A DNA stretch of 64,000 nt from NCBI GenBank assembly GCA_964441775.1, contig CAYTVL010000029.1:13725-77724 (forward strand), written 5' to 3'. Under the pieces are notes generated by a model. It did no database searches. It saw only the letters and a program-made list of their open reading frames with translations, and was not told the origin of the DNA. The position numbers were made by a program, and so were the translations under genes. Source of the DNA: SYOC01 sp964441775. Lineage in GTDB: Bacteria; Desulfobacterota; Binatia; Bin18. Positions 54,481 to 62,956 of the stretch are shown piece after piece (the first letter of the stretch is position 1; each line of letters begins with the position of its first letter).

Positions 54481-55272
54481 ATGGACGTTACAATTGACGG
54501 CTTACGATTGCACTACACTCAAGAGGGGCAAGGCACTGATCTATTTCTTATTCACGGGTTAGGGGGGAATCTCCATGATTGGGACGCCTGTGTCCCCGAA
54601 CTGTCCCGTCACCATCGCGTGACTCGTTGGGATGCCCGAGGATTCGGCGAATCCGATAAACCTGCCGGTCCTTATTCTCCACAGTTATTTGCCAGAGACC
54701 TCGCTGAACTCTTCAGCGCTTGTGGTCTCCTACGCGTCCACGTGGTAGGGATTTCGATGGGCGGCGTGATTGCCCAGCGCTTCGCTCTCGACTTTCCCAC
54801 GCATGTTGAATCGTTGACACTCATCAGCACGTCGAGCGAGGTAGGGCCGCAAGCGCACGAGGTGTGGGAGAAAACAGCGGCCATTATTGAAGAGCGCGGT
54901 TTTTCCACAACTACCAGCGCAGCACGACGCGTGTTTGCGCCCAGTTTCGCCAAAGCCCATCCTGAAGCCGTGCAAGCGATGGCTTTGCGCACTGCGAAGA
55001 ACGATCCGCGCGCGTATGCCGCTGCGGCGCGCGCGATTGGCGGGTATAATTGGACAGAAGAACTGCGTCAGGTACAAACGCCGACACTGATCGTGCAAGG
55101 TCTGGAAGACACCCTGACTCCTCCCGGAGGAGCTATAAAGATGAGTCGTGTACTCCCTCGCGCCCGTTTGTTGATGGTGCCGGACTGCGGCCATGTCGTT
55201 CCGGATGAGAAGCCGGAGTTGTTGACCCGTGTGCTCTTGGCGTTTCTTGCTGGCGTAGATTTTTCTCATTAA
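54481..55272 (+). CDS. Alpha/beta hydrolase
   Basis: A 263-residue alpha/beta hydrolase. The oxyanion motif is LIHGLGGNLHDW, the nucleophile elbow is GISMGG (Ser near 96), the acid is in QGLEDTLTPP and the His is in DCGHVVPDEKP. The layout resembles 3-oxoadipate enol-lactonase and related esterases. GGAGGGAG precedes the ATG at 54481. It is 6 bases before the NHL protein gene. Confidence 0.85.
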   Translation: MDVTIDGLRLHYTQEGQGTDLFLIHGLGGNLHDWDACVPELSRHHRVTRWDARGFGESDKPAGPYSPQLFARDLAELFSACGLLRVHVVGISMGGVIAQRFALDFPTHVESLTLISTSSEVGPQAHEVWEKTAAIIEERGFSTTTSAARRVFAPSFAKAHPEAVQAMALRTAKNDPRAYAAAARAIGGYNWTEELRQVQTPTLIVQGLEDTLTPPGGAIKMSRVLPRARLLMVPDCGHVVPDEKPELLTRVLLAFLAGVDFSH

Positions 55273-55278
55273 TGCACT

Positions 55279-57321
55279 ATGTGGCGAATGGGGCAGACGC
55301 TTGGCGCTGTTTTCGCGGTCATGCTCTTCATGAGCGTGATGTGTGGCTGGCGTCAACACGCTAACCGAGTTGACCTCGCTGTCTCACACGAAACCGCTGA
55401 ACAGAAAGGAGAGGCGATGGCGCAAGAACGAGTCCTTGCCCCGGAGCTAGAAGGAGGCGTTGGCTGGCAGAATACCGATGCGCCGCTCTTGTTAGCTGGA
55501 CTGAGAGGGAAGATCGTGCTGCTCGATTTCTGGACCTATTGCTGTATCAACTGCATGCACGTCATTCCCGACCTGAAAAAACTGGAGGCGAAATATGCCA
55601 ACCAGCTTGTGGTGATCGGCGTACATTCCGCGAAATTTCCCAACGAGGGAGAATCGGACAACATTCGCCAGGCGATTCTCCGCTACGAGATCGAACATCC
55701 TGTTGTCAATGATCGTGAGTTTTTGATCTGGCGACGCTACGGCCCGCGCTCATGGCCGACGTTAGTGTTAATCGATCCTGATGGGTACGTGATCGGCGGC
55801 ATTTCTGGCGAAGGTCATTACGATAAGCTTGATCATGTGATCAGCCAACTCGTCCTTGATTTCCGCAGCCGTGGTCGGTTGAATGAGGAGCCTTTGCGGT
55901 TTGCACTGGAGAAAGCCCGCTTCTCCGCGCCAGTGCTGTCCTTTCCAGGGAAAGTGTTGGCCGATCCGCAGCGGGATCGCTTGTTCATTGCCGACTCCAA
56001 CCACAATCGCATTCTCGTGACAACGAAATCGGGAAAAGTCCTCGATGTGGCGGGCTCTGGCGCTATCGGAGCGGCGGACGGAGACTTCGCTTCCGCTACA
56101 TTTGATCATCCGCAAGGGATGGCGCTGGACGAAGATGTGCTATACGTGGCCGATACCAAGAATCATCTGCTCCGTCGCGTCGATCTCAAAGCCCGCACCG
56201 TAACGACCATCGCAGGCACCGGGGTGCAAGCGCTGGGGCAATACCGTCGTGGTCCGGCGCGTGAGGTGGCGCTGAGTTCTCCTTGGGATCTGGCCCTAGA
56301 AAAAGGGATTCTCTATATCGCTATGGCCGGGCCTCACCAGGTATGGGCGATGAATTTGCAACATGGAGAAATCGGGCCCTACGCCGGTTCCAGCCAGGAA
56401 GGACGGATCGATGGCCCGCTCATGGAAGCGGCGCTGGCGCAGCCCAGCGGTATTACTTCTGACGGGACGAATTTATACATTGCAGACTCTGAAGTCAGCG
56501 CCATTCGTTCGGTGAGCCTCAATCCGCGAGGACATGTCTCCACTATCGTTGGCGTCGATCTGTTTGAATTTGGCGACAGTGACGGTCAAGGTGAGCGTGT
56601 GCGACTGCAACATCCTCTCGGCGTGACCCATCATAACGGCATGCTCTACGTTGCTGACACTTATAATCATAAAATTAAAGTGATTGGCCCCGTGCTGCGC
56701 TCTGCAACTACGTTTGTCGGAACAGGAAAGCCGGGTTTTTGTGACGGCCCTGGGGCGCAGTTTTACGAGCCAAGTGGTGTCAGTATTGATGACGGCAAGC
56801 TGTACGTTGCCGACACCAACAATCACGCCATTCGCATCGTTGATCTGCGCACTAAAGACGTGACGACGTTGACGCTCACTGGCCTGTCCGATAACGCCGC
56901 CACGGCGAGGGTGGATATTTGGCCGAATCTTGAGGAAGTCCATCTCGCTCAGCAAACGGTGCGAGCCGGACAAGGAAAACTCATTGTCAATGTGGAAATT
57001 CCCGCGCCGTTCAAATTGAATCCTGGCTCGCCGCTGGAATACCGCGTCGAAGTGAAAGGGAGCACTCAACAGCTGGGGAAACGGACGACGGTAAAAGAGG
57101 GGAACTTTCCCTTGCAAATCCCATTGTCCCTCACTGATGGTGAAGGCGAAGTGTCCGCGACCGTCAGTTTCGTGTACTGCCGCGACGGCAATGAAGGCGT
57201 CTGTGTGATGAAGTCCCTGCGCTGGCTTATGCCTGTACAAGTGAGCGAAGGCGGCAATCCTGAAGTATCGATCGATCACGCACTTGTTCCTGAATTGCCC
57301 GAAGAGACAAATAGCTTGTAG
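55279..57321 (+). CDS. Thioredoxin-like/NHL-repeat protein (NHLRC2-like)
   Basis: A 680-residue protein with an N-terminal hydrophobic segment (about 5-22, possible signal anchor), a thioredoxin-like domain (about 50-190) with the redox motif WTYCCINC, a six-bladed NHL beta-propeller (about 210-520: PQGMALDEDVLYVADTKNH, VTHHNGMLYVADTYNHK and similar) and a C-terminal beta domain (about 560-680). This arrangement matches the NHLRC2 family, known from animals and bacteria, whose biochemical role is not settled. The start is the ATG at 55279, 6 bases after the alpha/beta hydrolase. Confidence 0.85.
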   Translation: MWRMGQTLGAVFAVMLFMSVMCGWRQHANRVDLAVSHETAEQKGEAMAQERVLAPELEGGVGWQNTDAPLLLAGLRGKIVLLDFWTYCCINCMHVIPDLKKLEAKYANQLVVIGVHSAKFPNEGESDNIRQAILRYEIEHPVVNDREFLIWRRYGPRSWPTLVLIDPDGYVIGGISGEGHYDKLDHVISQLVLDFRSRGRLNEEPLRFALEKARFSAPVLSFPGKVLADPQRDRLFIADSNHNRILVTTKSGKVLDVAGSGAIGAADGDFASATFDHPQGMALDEDVLYVADTKNHLLRRVDLKARTVTTIAGTGVQALGQYRRGPAREVALSSPWDLALEKGILYIAMAGPHQVWAMNLQHGEIGPYAGSSQEGRIDGPLMEAALAQPSGITSDGTNLYIADSEVSAIRSVSLNPRGHVSTIVGVDLFEFGDSDGQGERVRLQHPLGVTHHNGMLYVADTYNHKIKVIGPVLRSATTFVGTGKPGFCDGPGAQFYEPSGVSIDDGKLYVADTNNHAIRIVDLRTKDVTTLTLTGLSDNAATARVDIWPNLEEVHLAQQTVRAGQGKLIVNVEIPAPFKLNPGSPLEYRVEVKGSTQQLGKRTTVKEGNFPLQIPLSLTDGEGEVSATVSFVYCRDGNEGVCVMKSLRWLMPVQVSEGGNPEVSIDHALVPELPEETNSL

Positions 57322-57352
57322 GACAACGTCCTCCTGAGGAAAGGGATATCCT

Positions 57353-58456
57353 ATGCGGCCCAATTATCGAGTCATTGACGCTGACGGACATGTAGATGAA
57401 AAGCATATCAACTGGGAAGAACGAGTGCCTGAGCGTTATCGACGCGAGGCGCCGTGCTGGGTGACCTACCCGGATGGACGCAAACATTTGACCGTGGAAG
57501 GCAAAATGTGGCCGAGCCGTCGTGATTTTTACGGTCAACTTGGTAAAGGACCGGAGCCGCGTAAGCCTGCCCACATGTGGGGCTGGGATCGGGTGGAAGG
57601 CATGCAGAATCCTCACAAACGTATCCCTGACATGGACCTGGAAGGGATTGATGTGGCGGTGCTGTTCGGCACTTTCATTGGTCTAGGCGCTATTGCCGCG
57701 ATCGAAGACCCGGGCCTCGCGGTGGCTGTAGCGATTGCCTATAACAACTGGTTAGCCGAGTATTGTCAGCCCTACCCGGACCGGCTCAAAGGAATCGCCT
57801 TGCTCCCGTGGCAAGATCCACAAGCCGCGCGGGCGGAAATGCGACGGTGTGTGGAAAAGTTGGGGATGGTTGGGGTGCAGGCATTGACCAACTTCGGCGG
57901 CAAGTTGCTGCATGAAGAACAATTCGACCCGCTGTGGGAAGAAGCGCAAGGGCTGGGAGCCCCGGTCTGCGTGCATATCATTTCTACAAACTCGACTGGC
58001 ATCGATCGTTTCGATCGCTACGTGTTTAAGCATGCTTTCTATGCGCTCGATTCCATGCTGGCTGTTTCTTCATTTACCGCGGGCGGCATTCTTGAGCGCT
58101 ATCCCAAATTGAAGGCTGCGTTCATGGAAGCTGGGGCTGGGTGGATTCCCTGGATTGTAGATCGGCTCCACGAACACTACGAACTCCTACCGCAGCAAAT
58201 GCCTTGGCAAACCCGCGATCCCGGGGAATGGATTCGCAGTGAGAACTGCTACTTTGCAGTCGAGCCTGAGGAAAGTACGATCCCTTATGTCGCGCAGACG
58301 ATTGGTGAAGACCGCTTGGTTTATGCCTCGGATTACTGTCACTGGGATTGTACGTGTCCGGATTCGGTCAAACTGTTAGTCGAGCGCACCGATCTGTCTG
58401 ACAGACTCAAACGGAAGATCCTCAGTGAGAATGCCGCGCGGCTGTTCAGTTTGTAA
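57353..58456 (+). CDS. Amidohydrolase-family protein (ACMSD-like)
   Basis: A 367-residue TIM-barrel protein related to the one at 37924. The N-terminal metal motif is VIDADGHVDE, later VCVHIISTN and FMEAGAGWIPWI, and the catalytic Asp is in ASDYCHWD near the C terminus. Substrate unknown; decarboxylase or hydrolase of aromatic or cyclic acids is possible. AGGAAAGGGATATCC lies before the ATG. It is 31 bases after the NHL gene and 18 before the next gene, so the four genes 54481-59434 form a unit. Confidence 0.82.
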   Translation: MRPNYRVIDADGHVDEKHINWEERVPERYRREAPCWVTYPDGRKHLTVEGKMWPSRRDFYGQLGKGPEPRKPAHMWGWDRVEGMQNPHKRIPDMDLEGIDVAVLFGTFIGLGAIAAIEDPGLAVAVAIAYNNWLAEYCQPYPDRLKGIALLPWQDPQAARAEMRRCVEKLGMVGVQALTNFGGKLLHEEQFDPLWEEAQGLGAPVCVHIISTNSTGIDRFDRYVFKHAFYALDSMLAVSSFTAGGILERYPKLKAAFMEAGAGWIPWIVDRLHEHYELLPQQMPWQTRDPGEWIRSENCYFAVEPEESTIPYVAQTIGEDRLVYASDYCHWDCTCPDSVKLLVERTDLSDRLKRKILSENAARLFSL

Positions 58457-58474
58457 AAGAGATAAGGCAAGACT

Positions 58475-59434
58475 ATGAGCAAGTGGATCACTCCCGCAGG
58501 CTTCAAAACCGGCATCGAAGAAGTGGCGCCGAAAGTGTATGCCTACATCCAGGCCTACGGCGAACTTGGGGTGAGCAACGCCGGTCTCTTGGTGGATAAA
58601 GAAGGCGCAATGGCGGTGGATGCGTTGATGACGCCGTCGATGACCAAGCGGTTTCTGGGCTCGATTAAAAAAGTCACCAAGAAACCGGTGACCAAGTTAG
58701 TGAATACACATCATCACATCGACCACAGCGGCGGCAATTTTCTCTTTCGTGAAGCAGAAATCATCAGCCATGCCTACTGTCGCGACGAGATCGTGCGCAC
58801 GGGCATGCCGGTTGAATTCTACCAGAAACGGATTCCACGCTTCGCCGCCGAATTTCCTAAACTGAAACTGGTGGAACCGCAGGTGACGTTTGAGGACCGT
58901 TTAACGTTTCATCAGGCTGGGCGTGCGGTGGAATTGCGACACCTGGGTCCGGCCCATACCTTTGGCGATGCGTTCGTCTATCTGCCCAAAGAAAAGGTGC
59001 TGTTTGCCGGAGATGTGGCCTTTTACTATGTCACGCCGTTAGCGTTTCAAGGGCACGTCGGCAACTGGATCAAAGTGGCCGACCGCATTCTCAAAATGGA
59101 CGTTGAGGTCATCGTGCCGGGGCACGGCCCCATCGGCGGCAAAAAAGAATTGAAAGAGATGCGCGCCTACCTGGCCATGATTCGCCGCGAGGCTAAGAAA
59201 CGCTTCGATCTCGGCATGACGCCAGAGCAGGCGTCACGTGACATGAAGCTGGGCGTGTACGCAAGTTGGCGGGAACCTGAACGTATCCTCCCGAATGTGA
59301 TGCGGCTGTATCAAGAATTCAAGAACGAACTCGATAAACCGCTTGATGTTATTGCCATGTTTGAAGGAATGCGTCAGCTCCGCGCCGAGTGGCACGGACA
59401 TGACGCCGATGAGCCGGATGGCTGCTGCGTGTGA
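58475..59434 (+). CDS. Metallo-beta-lactamase-fold hydrolase
   Basis: A 319-residue protein with the zinc motif HHHIDH at 79-84 (His79, His81, Asp83, His84), a further HxGPAH-like His in LGPAHTFGD and VPGHGPIGG near the C terminus. The downstream acid is in FAGDVAFYY. The subgroup resembles the quinoprotein relay or alkyl-hydrolase-like metallo-hydrolases, so the substrate is unclear. It is the last gene of the run and is convergent with cysK. Confidence 0.82.
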   Translation: MSKWITPAGFKTGIEEVAPKVYAYIQAYGELGVSNAGLLVDKEGAMAVDALMTPSMTKRFLGSIKKVTKKPVTKLVNTHHHIDHSGGNFLFREAEIISHAYCRDEIVRTGMPVEFYQKRIPRFAAEFPKLKLVEPQVTFEDRLTFHQAGRAVELRHLGPAHTFGDAFVYLPKEKVLFAGDVAFYYVTPLAFQGHVGNWIKVADRILKMDVEVIVPGHGPIGGKKELKEMRAYLAMIRREAKKRFDLGMTPEQASRDMKLGVYASWREPERILPNVMRLYQEFKNELDKPLDVIAMFEGMRQLRAEWHGHDADEPDGCCV

Positions 59435-59455
59435 TGCATGGTTGCTGAGGCCTGT

Positions 59456-60385
59456 TCACAATGCTTCTACGAGCGCCGTGCTGAGATACCGTTCCGCCGA
59501 ACTTGCTAAAATCACCACGATCATCTTTCCGGCGTTTTCCGGACGAGCAGCCACTTGCAGCGCCGCCCAGGTGGTGGCGCCGCTGCTGATGCCGGCAGGA
59601 ATACCCTCCTCCCGTGCAATGCGGCGGGCCGTGGCGAGGGCGTCCTCGTCACGGACTCGAATGATCTCGTCGATGACCTTGGTATTGAGAATAGCTGGGA
59701 CAAAGCCGGCGCCAATCCCTTGAATTTGGTGAGAACCAGGGAATCCGCCGGAAAGGACTGGTGAACGGTCTGGCTCTACGGCGATGGCGCGGAAACTAGG
59801 TTTCTTGGGCTTGATTACTTCTGAGATGCCGGTGATTGTGCCGCCCGTGCCCACGCCAGTCACAAGAATGTCGACCGCGCCATCTGTATCATTCCAGATT
59901 TCTTGCGCCGTGGTTTTGCGATGCACGTCAGGGTTCGCCGGGTTTTCAAATTGTTGTGGAATAAACGCCTTCGGCATAGTCTTGGCGATTTCTTCCGCTT
60001 TGCGAATGGCCCCAGGCATGCCTTCTTGCGCTGGCGTCAGAATCAACTCCGCCCCGAGAAGTCGCAGGAGATTGCGTCGCTCCATACTCATGGAGTCGGG
60101 CATGGTCAGGATGAGCCGATAGCCGCGCGCCGCCGCGACGAAAGCGAGGGCGATACCTGTGTTGCCGCTTGTGGGTTCGATGATCACTGTATCAGATGTT
60201 AATTGTCCCGCCTGCTCGGCCGCGGCAATCATATTGTTGCCGATACGATCCTTGACGCTGCCAAGTGGATTAAAAAACTCTAACTTTGCGTAAACCTCCG
60301 CCGTCAGTCCTTGCGTGAGGCGGTTGAGGCGAACAAGCGGCGTGTGGCCAATCGTTTCGGTAATGTCTTTGAACAAGCGCGCCAT
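59456..60385 (-). CDS. cysK: Cysteine synthase A
   Basis: A 309-residue PLP enzyme that makes cysteine from O-acetylserine and sulfide. The PLP lysine is in NPLGSVKDRIG and the substrate loop is EPTSGNTG, with the phosphate loop GTGGTITG. The ATG at 60385 has GAGGAT upstream; the frame opens four codons earlier. O-acetylserine is supplied by cysE (34430). It is divergent from the VOC gene. Confidence 0.94.
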   Translation of the reverse strand: MARLFKDITETIGHTPLVRLNRLTQGLTAEVYAKLEFFNPLGSVKDRIGNNMIAAAEQAGQLTSDTVIIEPTSGNTGIALAFVAAARGYRLILTMPDSMSMERRNLLRLLGAELILTPAQEGMPGAIRKAEEIAKTMPKAFIPQQFENPANPDVHRKTTAQEIWNDTDGAVDILVTGVGTGGTITGISEVIKPKKPSFRAIAVEPDRSPVLSGGFPGSHQIQGIGAGFVPAILNTKVIDEIIRVRDEDALATARRIAREEGIPAGISSGATTWAALQVAARPENAGKMIVVILASSAERYLSTALVEAL

Positions 60386-60450
60386 ACAAATCCTCATCAG
60401 ATGATAATCTTCTTTAATATATCATCTCTGTCAGATTTTGCTGCCCTGAG

Positions 60451-60479
60451 TTGACAATCGAGATCAGGTGCGGAGGATA
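60451..60479 (+). promoter_or_regulatory. Candidate promoter before the VOC gene
   Basis: A consensus TTGACA at 60451-60456 is followed after 17 bases by AGGATA (60474-60479), a weak -10. It lies 30 bases before the ATG of the VOC gene. Confidence 0.3.
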
Positions 60480-60508
60480 AAGCAGGTCGTCTGAAAGGAG
60501 TACTGCTT

Positions 60509-60982
60509 ATGTCAGAATTGAGCGTCTATCAGGCTCGTCGAGAAGAATTGAAGCGGCGATATCTGTCTCAAGAGTCGCCTCAGTCTCGCTTAGTCGTGAC
60601 GAATGGAGTGGACCATTTGGCGTTGATTTGTTCAGACCTGGACGCCACCATCCGTTTTTATACTGAAGTGCTAGGAATGCGCCTCACGAAAATTGTGGAA
60701 AATCGTGACGAGCCCACCTCGACTCACATTTTCCTCGATATGGGCGGTGGCAATCAGCTCGCCTTTTTTGACTTTCCGCAAAAGGGACCCGCACGCACGA
60801 CACGTGGAGTCGGCAGTATGCATCATGTTGCGCTCAAGGCGTTGCCAGCGCAGTTTCGTGTGACGATTGAAAGGTTACAGGAGCGACGAATTCCCTATTC
60901 GCTGCACGGCTCACTGGAGGCAGGGTCCGTGTACGTGCGTGATCCCGACGATATTCTTGTGGAAGTCACAACCGGATACTAA
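60509..60982 (+). CDS. VOC-superfamily protein (glyoxalase-like)
   Basis: A 157-residue protein with the VOC fold: GVDHLALICSDLDATIRFYTEVLGMRLTKIVENRDE (quoted in part) and THIFLDMGGGNQLAFFDFP, then SMHHVALKA and VYVRDPDDILVEVTT. His in VDHLAL, Glu in ILVEV and other residues can bind metal. It may be a dioxygenase, glyoxalase or resistance protein. CTGAAAGGAGTACTGCTT lies before the ATG. It is convergent with the TauE/SafE gene. Confidence 0.8.
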   Translation: MSELSVYQARREELKRRYLSQESPQSRLVVTNGVDHLALICSDLDATIRFYTEVLGMRLTKIVENRDEPTSTHIFLDMGGGNQLAFFDFPQKGPARTTRGVGSMHHVALKALPAQFRVTIERLQERRIPYSLHGSLEAGSVYVRDPDDILVEVTTGY

Positions 60983-60993
60983 TCGTCTTCCCT

Positions 60994-61755
60994 TTATAGG
61001 AGCCGTAGTCCTGAAATAGCAAGCATGGCCGCGATCCCGATACGCAGTGGTCTGCTCGGGAGGCGATTACAGAGCCATCCTCCCAGCACGACGCCAGGAA
61101 GCGAGCCAATCAGTAAACTGACGAGGAGTGGGATCTCTATGTGACCAGCCGAACCATGTGCAATCGCGGCAACCGCGGCCAGAATGGCCCCATGCATGAC
61201 GTCGACGCCAACTGCTCGTGAGGGAGAAAGTTGTTTGTAGAAAAAGGCAAAGACCGCCATAAGCAACGAGCCAGCTCCGATCGAAGTTAAGCCAACGAGG
61301 ACTCCAATGATAAAACCCAAGAGAGCGGTAAAAATCACGCCGGGGTCTGCTTTTGTCGTTTTTCCCCAAGAGACTCCCGAGGCGCGTAATAAACTGGCGC
61401 AGGATGCGAGCAAAAGGGCGACGCCGAGGAAACGGGTCAGGGATTTGTCCGCGCCCAGGGGATCGGCTGCGGTCATAAGGCTGACGAGATGTACACCCAA
61501 TAAGGCTCCCGGCACACTCCCAATTGCTAAATTGAAAACCAGCCGGCGGTCAGCAGTGCCCTGGGACTGATGTTGCCAAGCGCCGACAATTTTTGTCAAT
61601 GCGGCAAACGCCAGGTCTGTACCAACAGCAAAAACCGGCCGTATGCCAACGACGAGGATTAAGAGGGGAGTCATGAGCGCCCCACCTCCGACGCCGGTGA
61701 GTCCGACGAGAGTGCCGACAAGGAACCCGAGGCTGAGTAAAAGTGGATCTGGCAC
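60994..61755 (-). CDS. TauE/SafE-family permease
   Basis: A 253-residue membrane protein with about eight hydrophobic segments and the family motifs GFLVGTLVGLTGVGGGALMTPLLI (quoted in part) and GLTSIGAGSLLM. TauE/SafE members are thought to export sulfite or sulfo-compounds, or move other anions. The start is GTG at 61755 with GAGGAAGGAAG upstream. It lies beside cysK and cysH, which fits sulfur metabolism, but the substrate is unproven. Confidence 0.82.
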   Translation of the reverse strand: MPDPLLLSLGFLVGTLVGLTGVGGGALMTPLLILVVGIRPVFAVGTDLAFAALTKIVGAWQHQSQGTADRRLVFNLAIGSVPGALLGVHLVSLMTAADPLGADKSLTRFLGVALLLASCASLLRASGVSWGKTTKADPGVIFTALLGFIIGVLVGLTSIGAGSLLMAVFAFFYKQLSPSRAVGVDVMHGAILAAVAAIAHGSAGHIEIPLLVSLLIGSLPGVVLGGWLCNRLPSRPLRIGIAAMLAISGLRLL

Positions 61756-62097
61756 GAAAACGCTTCCTTCCTCTGGTGCAAGTATTAGTAAAGAGAATCG
61801 TCCAATTTCGTCGAGGGTTAAAAGAGCAAGGAAGATACCAGGTCCGAGAGGGAAGTTTGCTTATTTTATCTTGTTATATCAAGGGGTTTATTTGGTGATG
61901 AAGAAGGCCCCAGAGAAACACATTCAGCAAAGGGACAATTTTGCCTTTCTCACGAAGAAAGCGGTGATCTTCCTCAATTTTCCTCAGCGAGTTTTATTCG
62001 TTCTGTTGCCCGATCGGGTAGGAATGTGAGATTCAGCATAGCTAGATGTCACTGTTCTTCCTTTACCGATCAACACATATTTCGCAATCGTGAGTAT
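61756..62097. other. 342-base gap between tauE-like and cysH
   Basis: No convincing gene, repeat or terminator is visible. The region should contain the promoter of the TauE/SafE gene (minus strand) and the 3' end of the cysH transcript. It is A/T-richer than the genes on both sides. Confidence 0.4.
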
Positions 62098-62886
62098 CTA
62101 AATACCTCCACCATTGCGGTTCAGCTCAGCTTCAAATTCACGGACAAAGCGTCCGGTTTCAATGGTGCAGTGCATACCGCACTCTTTCTCCATCCCGGTT
62201 TCCCACCACCAACGCCCAGCGCGCGGATCTTCTCCCGCCAACGTAGGCCGCGTGCAAGGCGCACAGCCAATGCTCGTGTATCCCTGATCATAGTAGGGGT
62301 GATACGGCACATCATGCGTGCGGATGTAGTCCCATACCTGTCGTTCTGTCCAAGTCGCCAGAGGATTGATTTTGACTAATCCTCCGTGTTCAACATCCAG
62401 TTCGATTGTGTGAATAGCAGAGCGGGTGGCAGCTTGGTCGCGTCGTAACCCTGTAACCCACGCATCCAGAGTCGCGAGCACACGCTTCAAGGGCAACACT
62501 TTGCGGGTTTGGCAGCAGAGCAATCTCAGTTGGGAGTCTCGGTAGAACAGATTGGGACCATGACGACGGACGACACTTTCAACCTGGGTGGCGTCGGGGA
62601 AATACACCTCGATGGACATGTCGTACTTCTCCCGCACCTGATCGAGCAAGGCGTAGGTTTCTTGTGGCAACCGTCCGGTATCGATCGTAAACACCCGCAC
62701 CTGCGGATCGATGCGCCACGCCATATCAAGGATTGCCATACCATCGGCTTGAAAGCTCGTACAAACGGCGAGCTGAGAACCGAAGCACTCCAGCGCCCAC
62801 CCGAGCACTTCCTGTGGCGTTTGGTGTTCATACTGCGCCGCGAGCGCCGTAATTTCGTGAGTGTCCAGACCGATGTGCATGCTCAT
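62098..62886 (-). CDS. cysH: Adenylylsulfate (APS) reductase, assimilatory
   Basis: A 262-residue enzyme that reduces activated sulfate to sulfite. The cysteines Cys124/Cys125 and Cys208/Cys211 (CC and CxxC) are the 4Fe-4S ligands found in APS-type reductases rather than in PAPS-only enzymes, and the catalytic Cys is in KECGMHC near the C terminus. The PP-loop-like start is SFQADGMAIL. It is 70 bases downstream of the sulfite reductase gene on the same strand, forming a sulfur assimilation operon. Confidence 0.9.
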   Translation of the reverse strand: MSMHIGLDTHEITALAAQYEHQTPQEVLGWALECFGSQLAVCTSFQADGMAILDMAWRIDPQVRVFTIDTGRLPQETYALLDQVREKYDMSIEVYFPDATQVESVVRRHGPNLFYRDSQLRLLCCQTRKVLPLKRVLATLDAWVTGLRRDQAATRSAIHTIELDVEHGGLVKINPLATWTERQVWDYIRTHDVPYHPYYDQGYTSIGCAPCTRPTLAGEDPRAGRWWWETGMEKECGMHCTIETGRFVREFEAELNRNGGGI

Positions 62887-62956
62887 ACTCTACCTTCCCT
62901 CCATTCCAGTGTTTCGCTGAGCATCCCCAGGAGGAAAGCCGCAGCCGCTTTTTTCC

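Noticed and set aside
61643..62029. Open frame opposite the TauE/SafE gene
   Set aside because: The first part is antisense to the permease and the rest has no domain or ribosome site, so it is likely a shadow.
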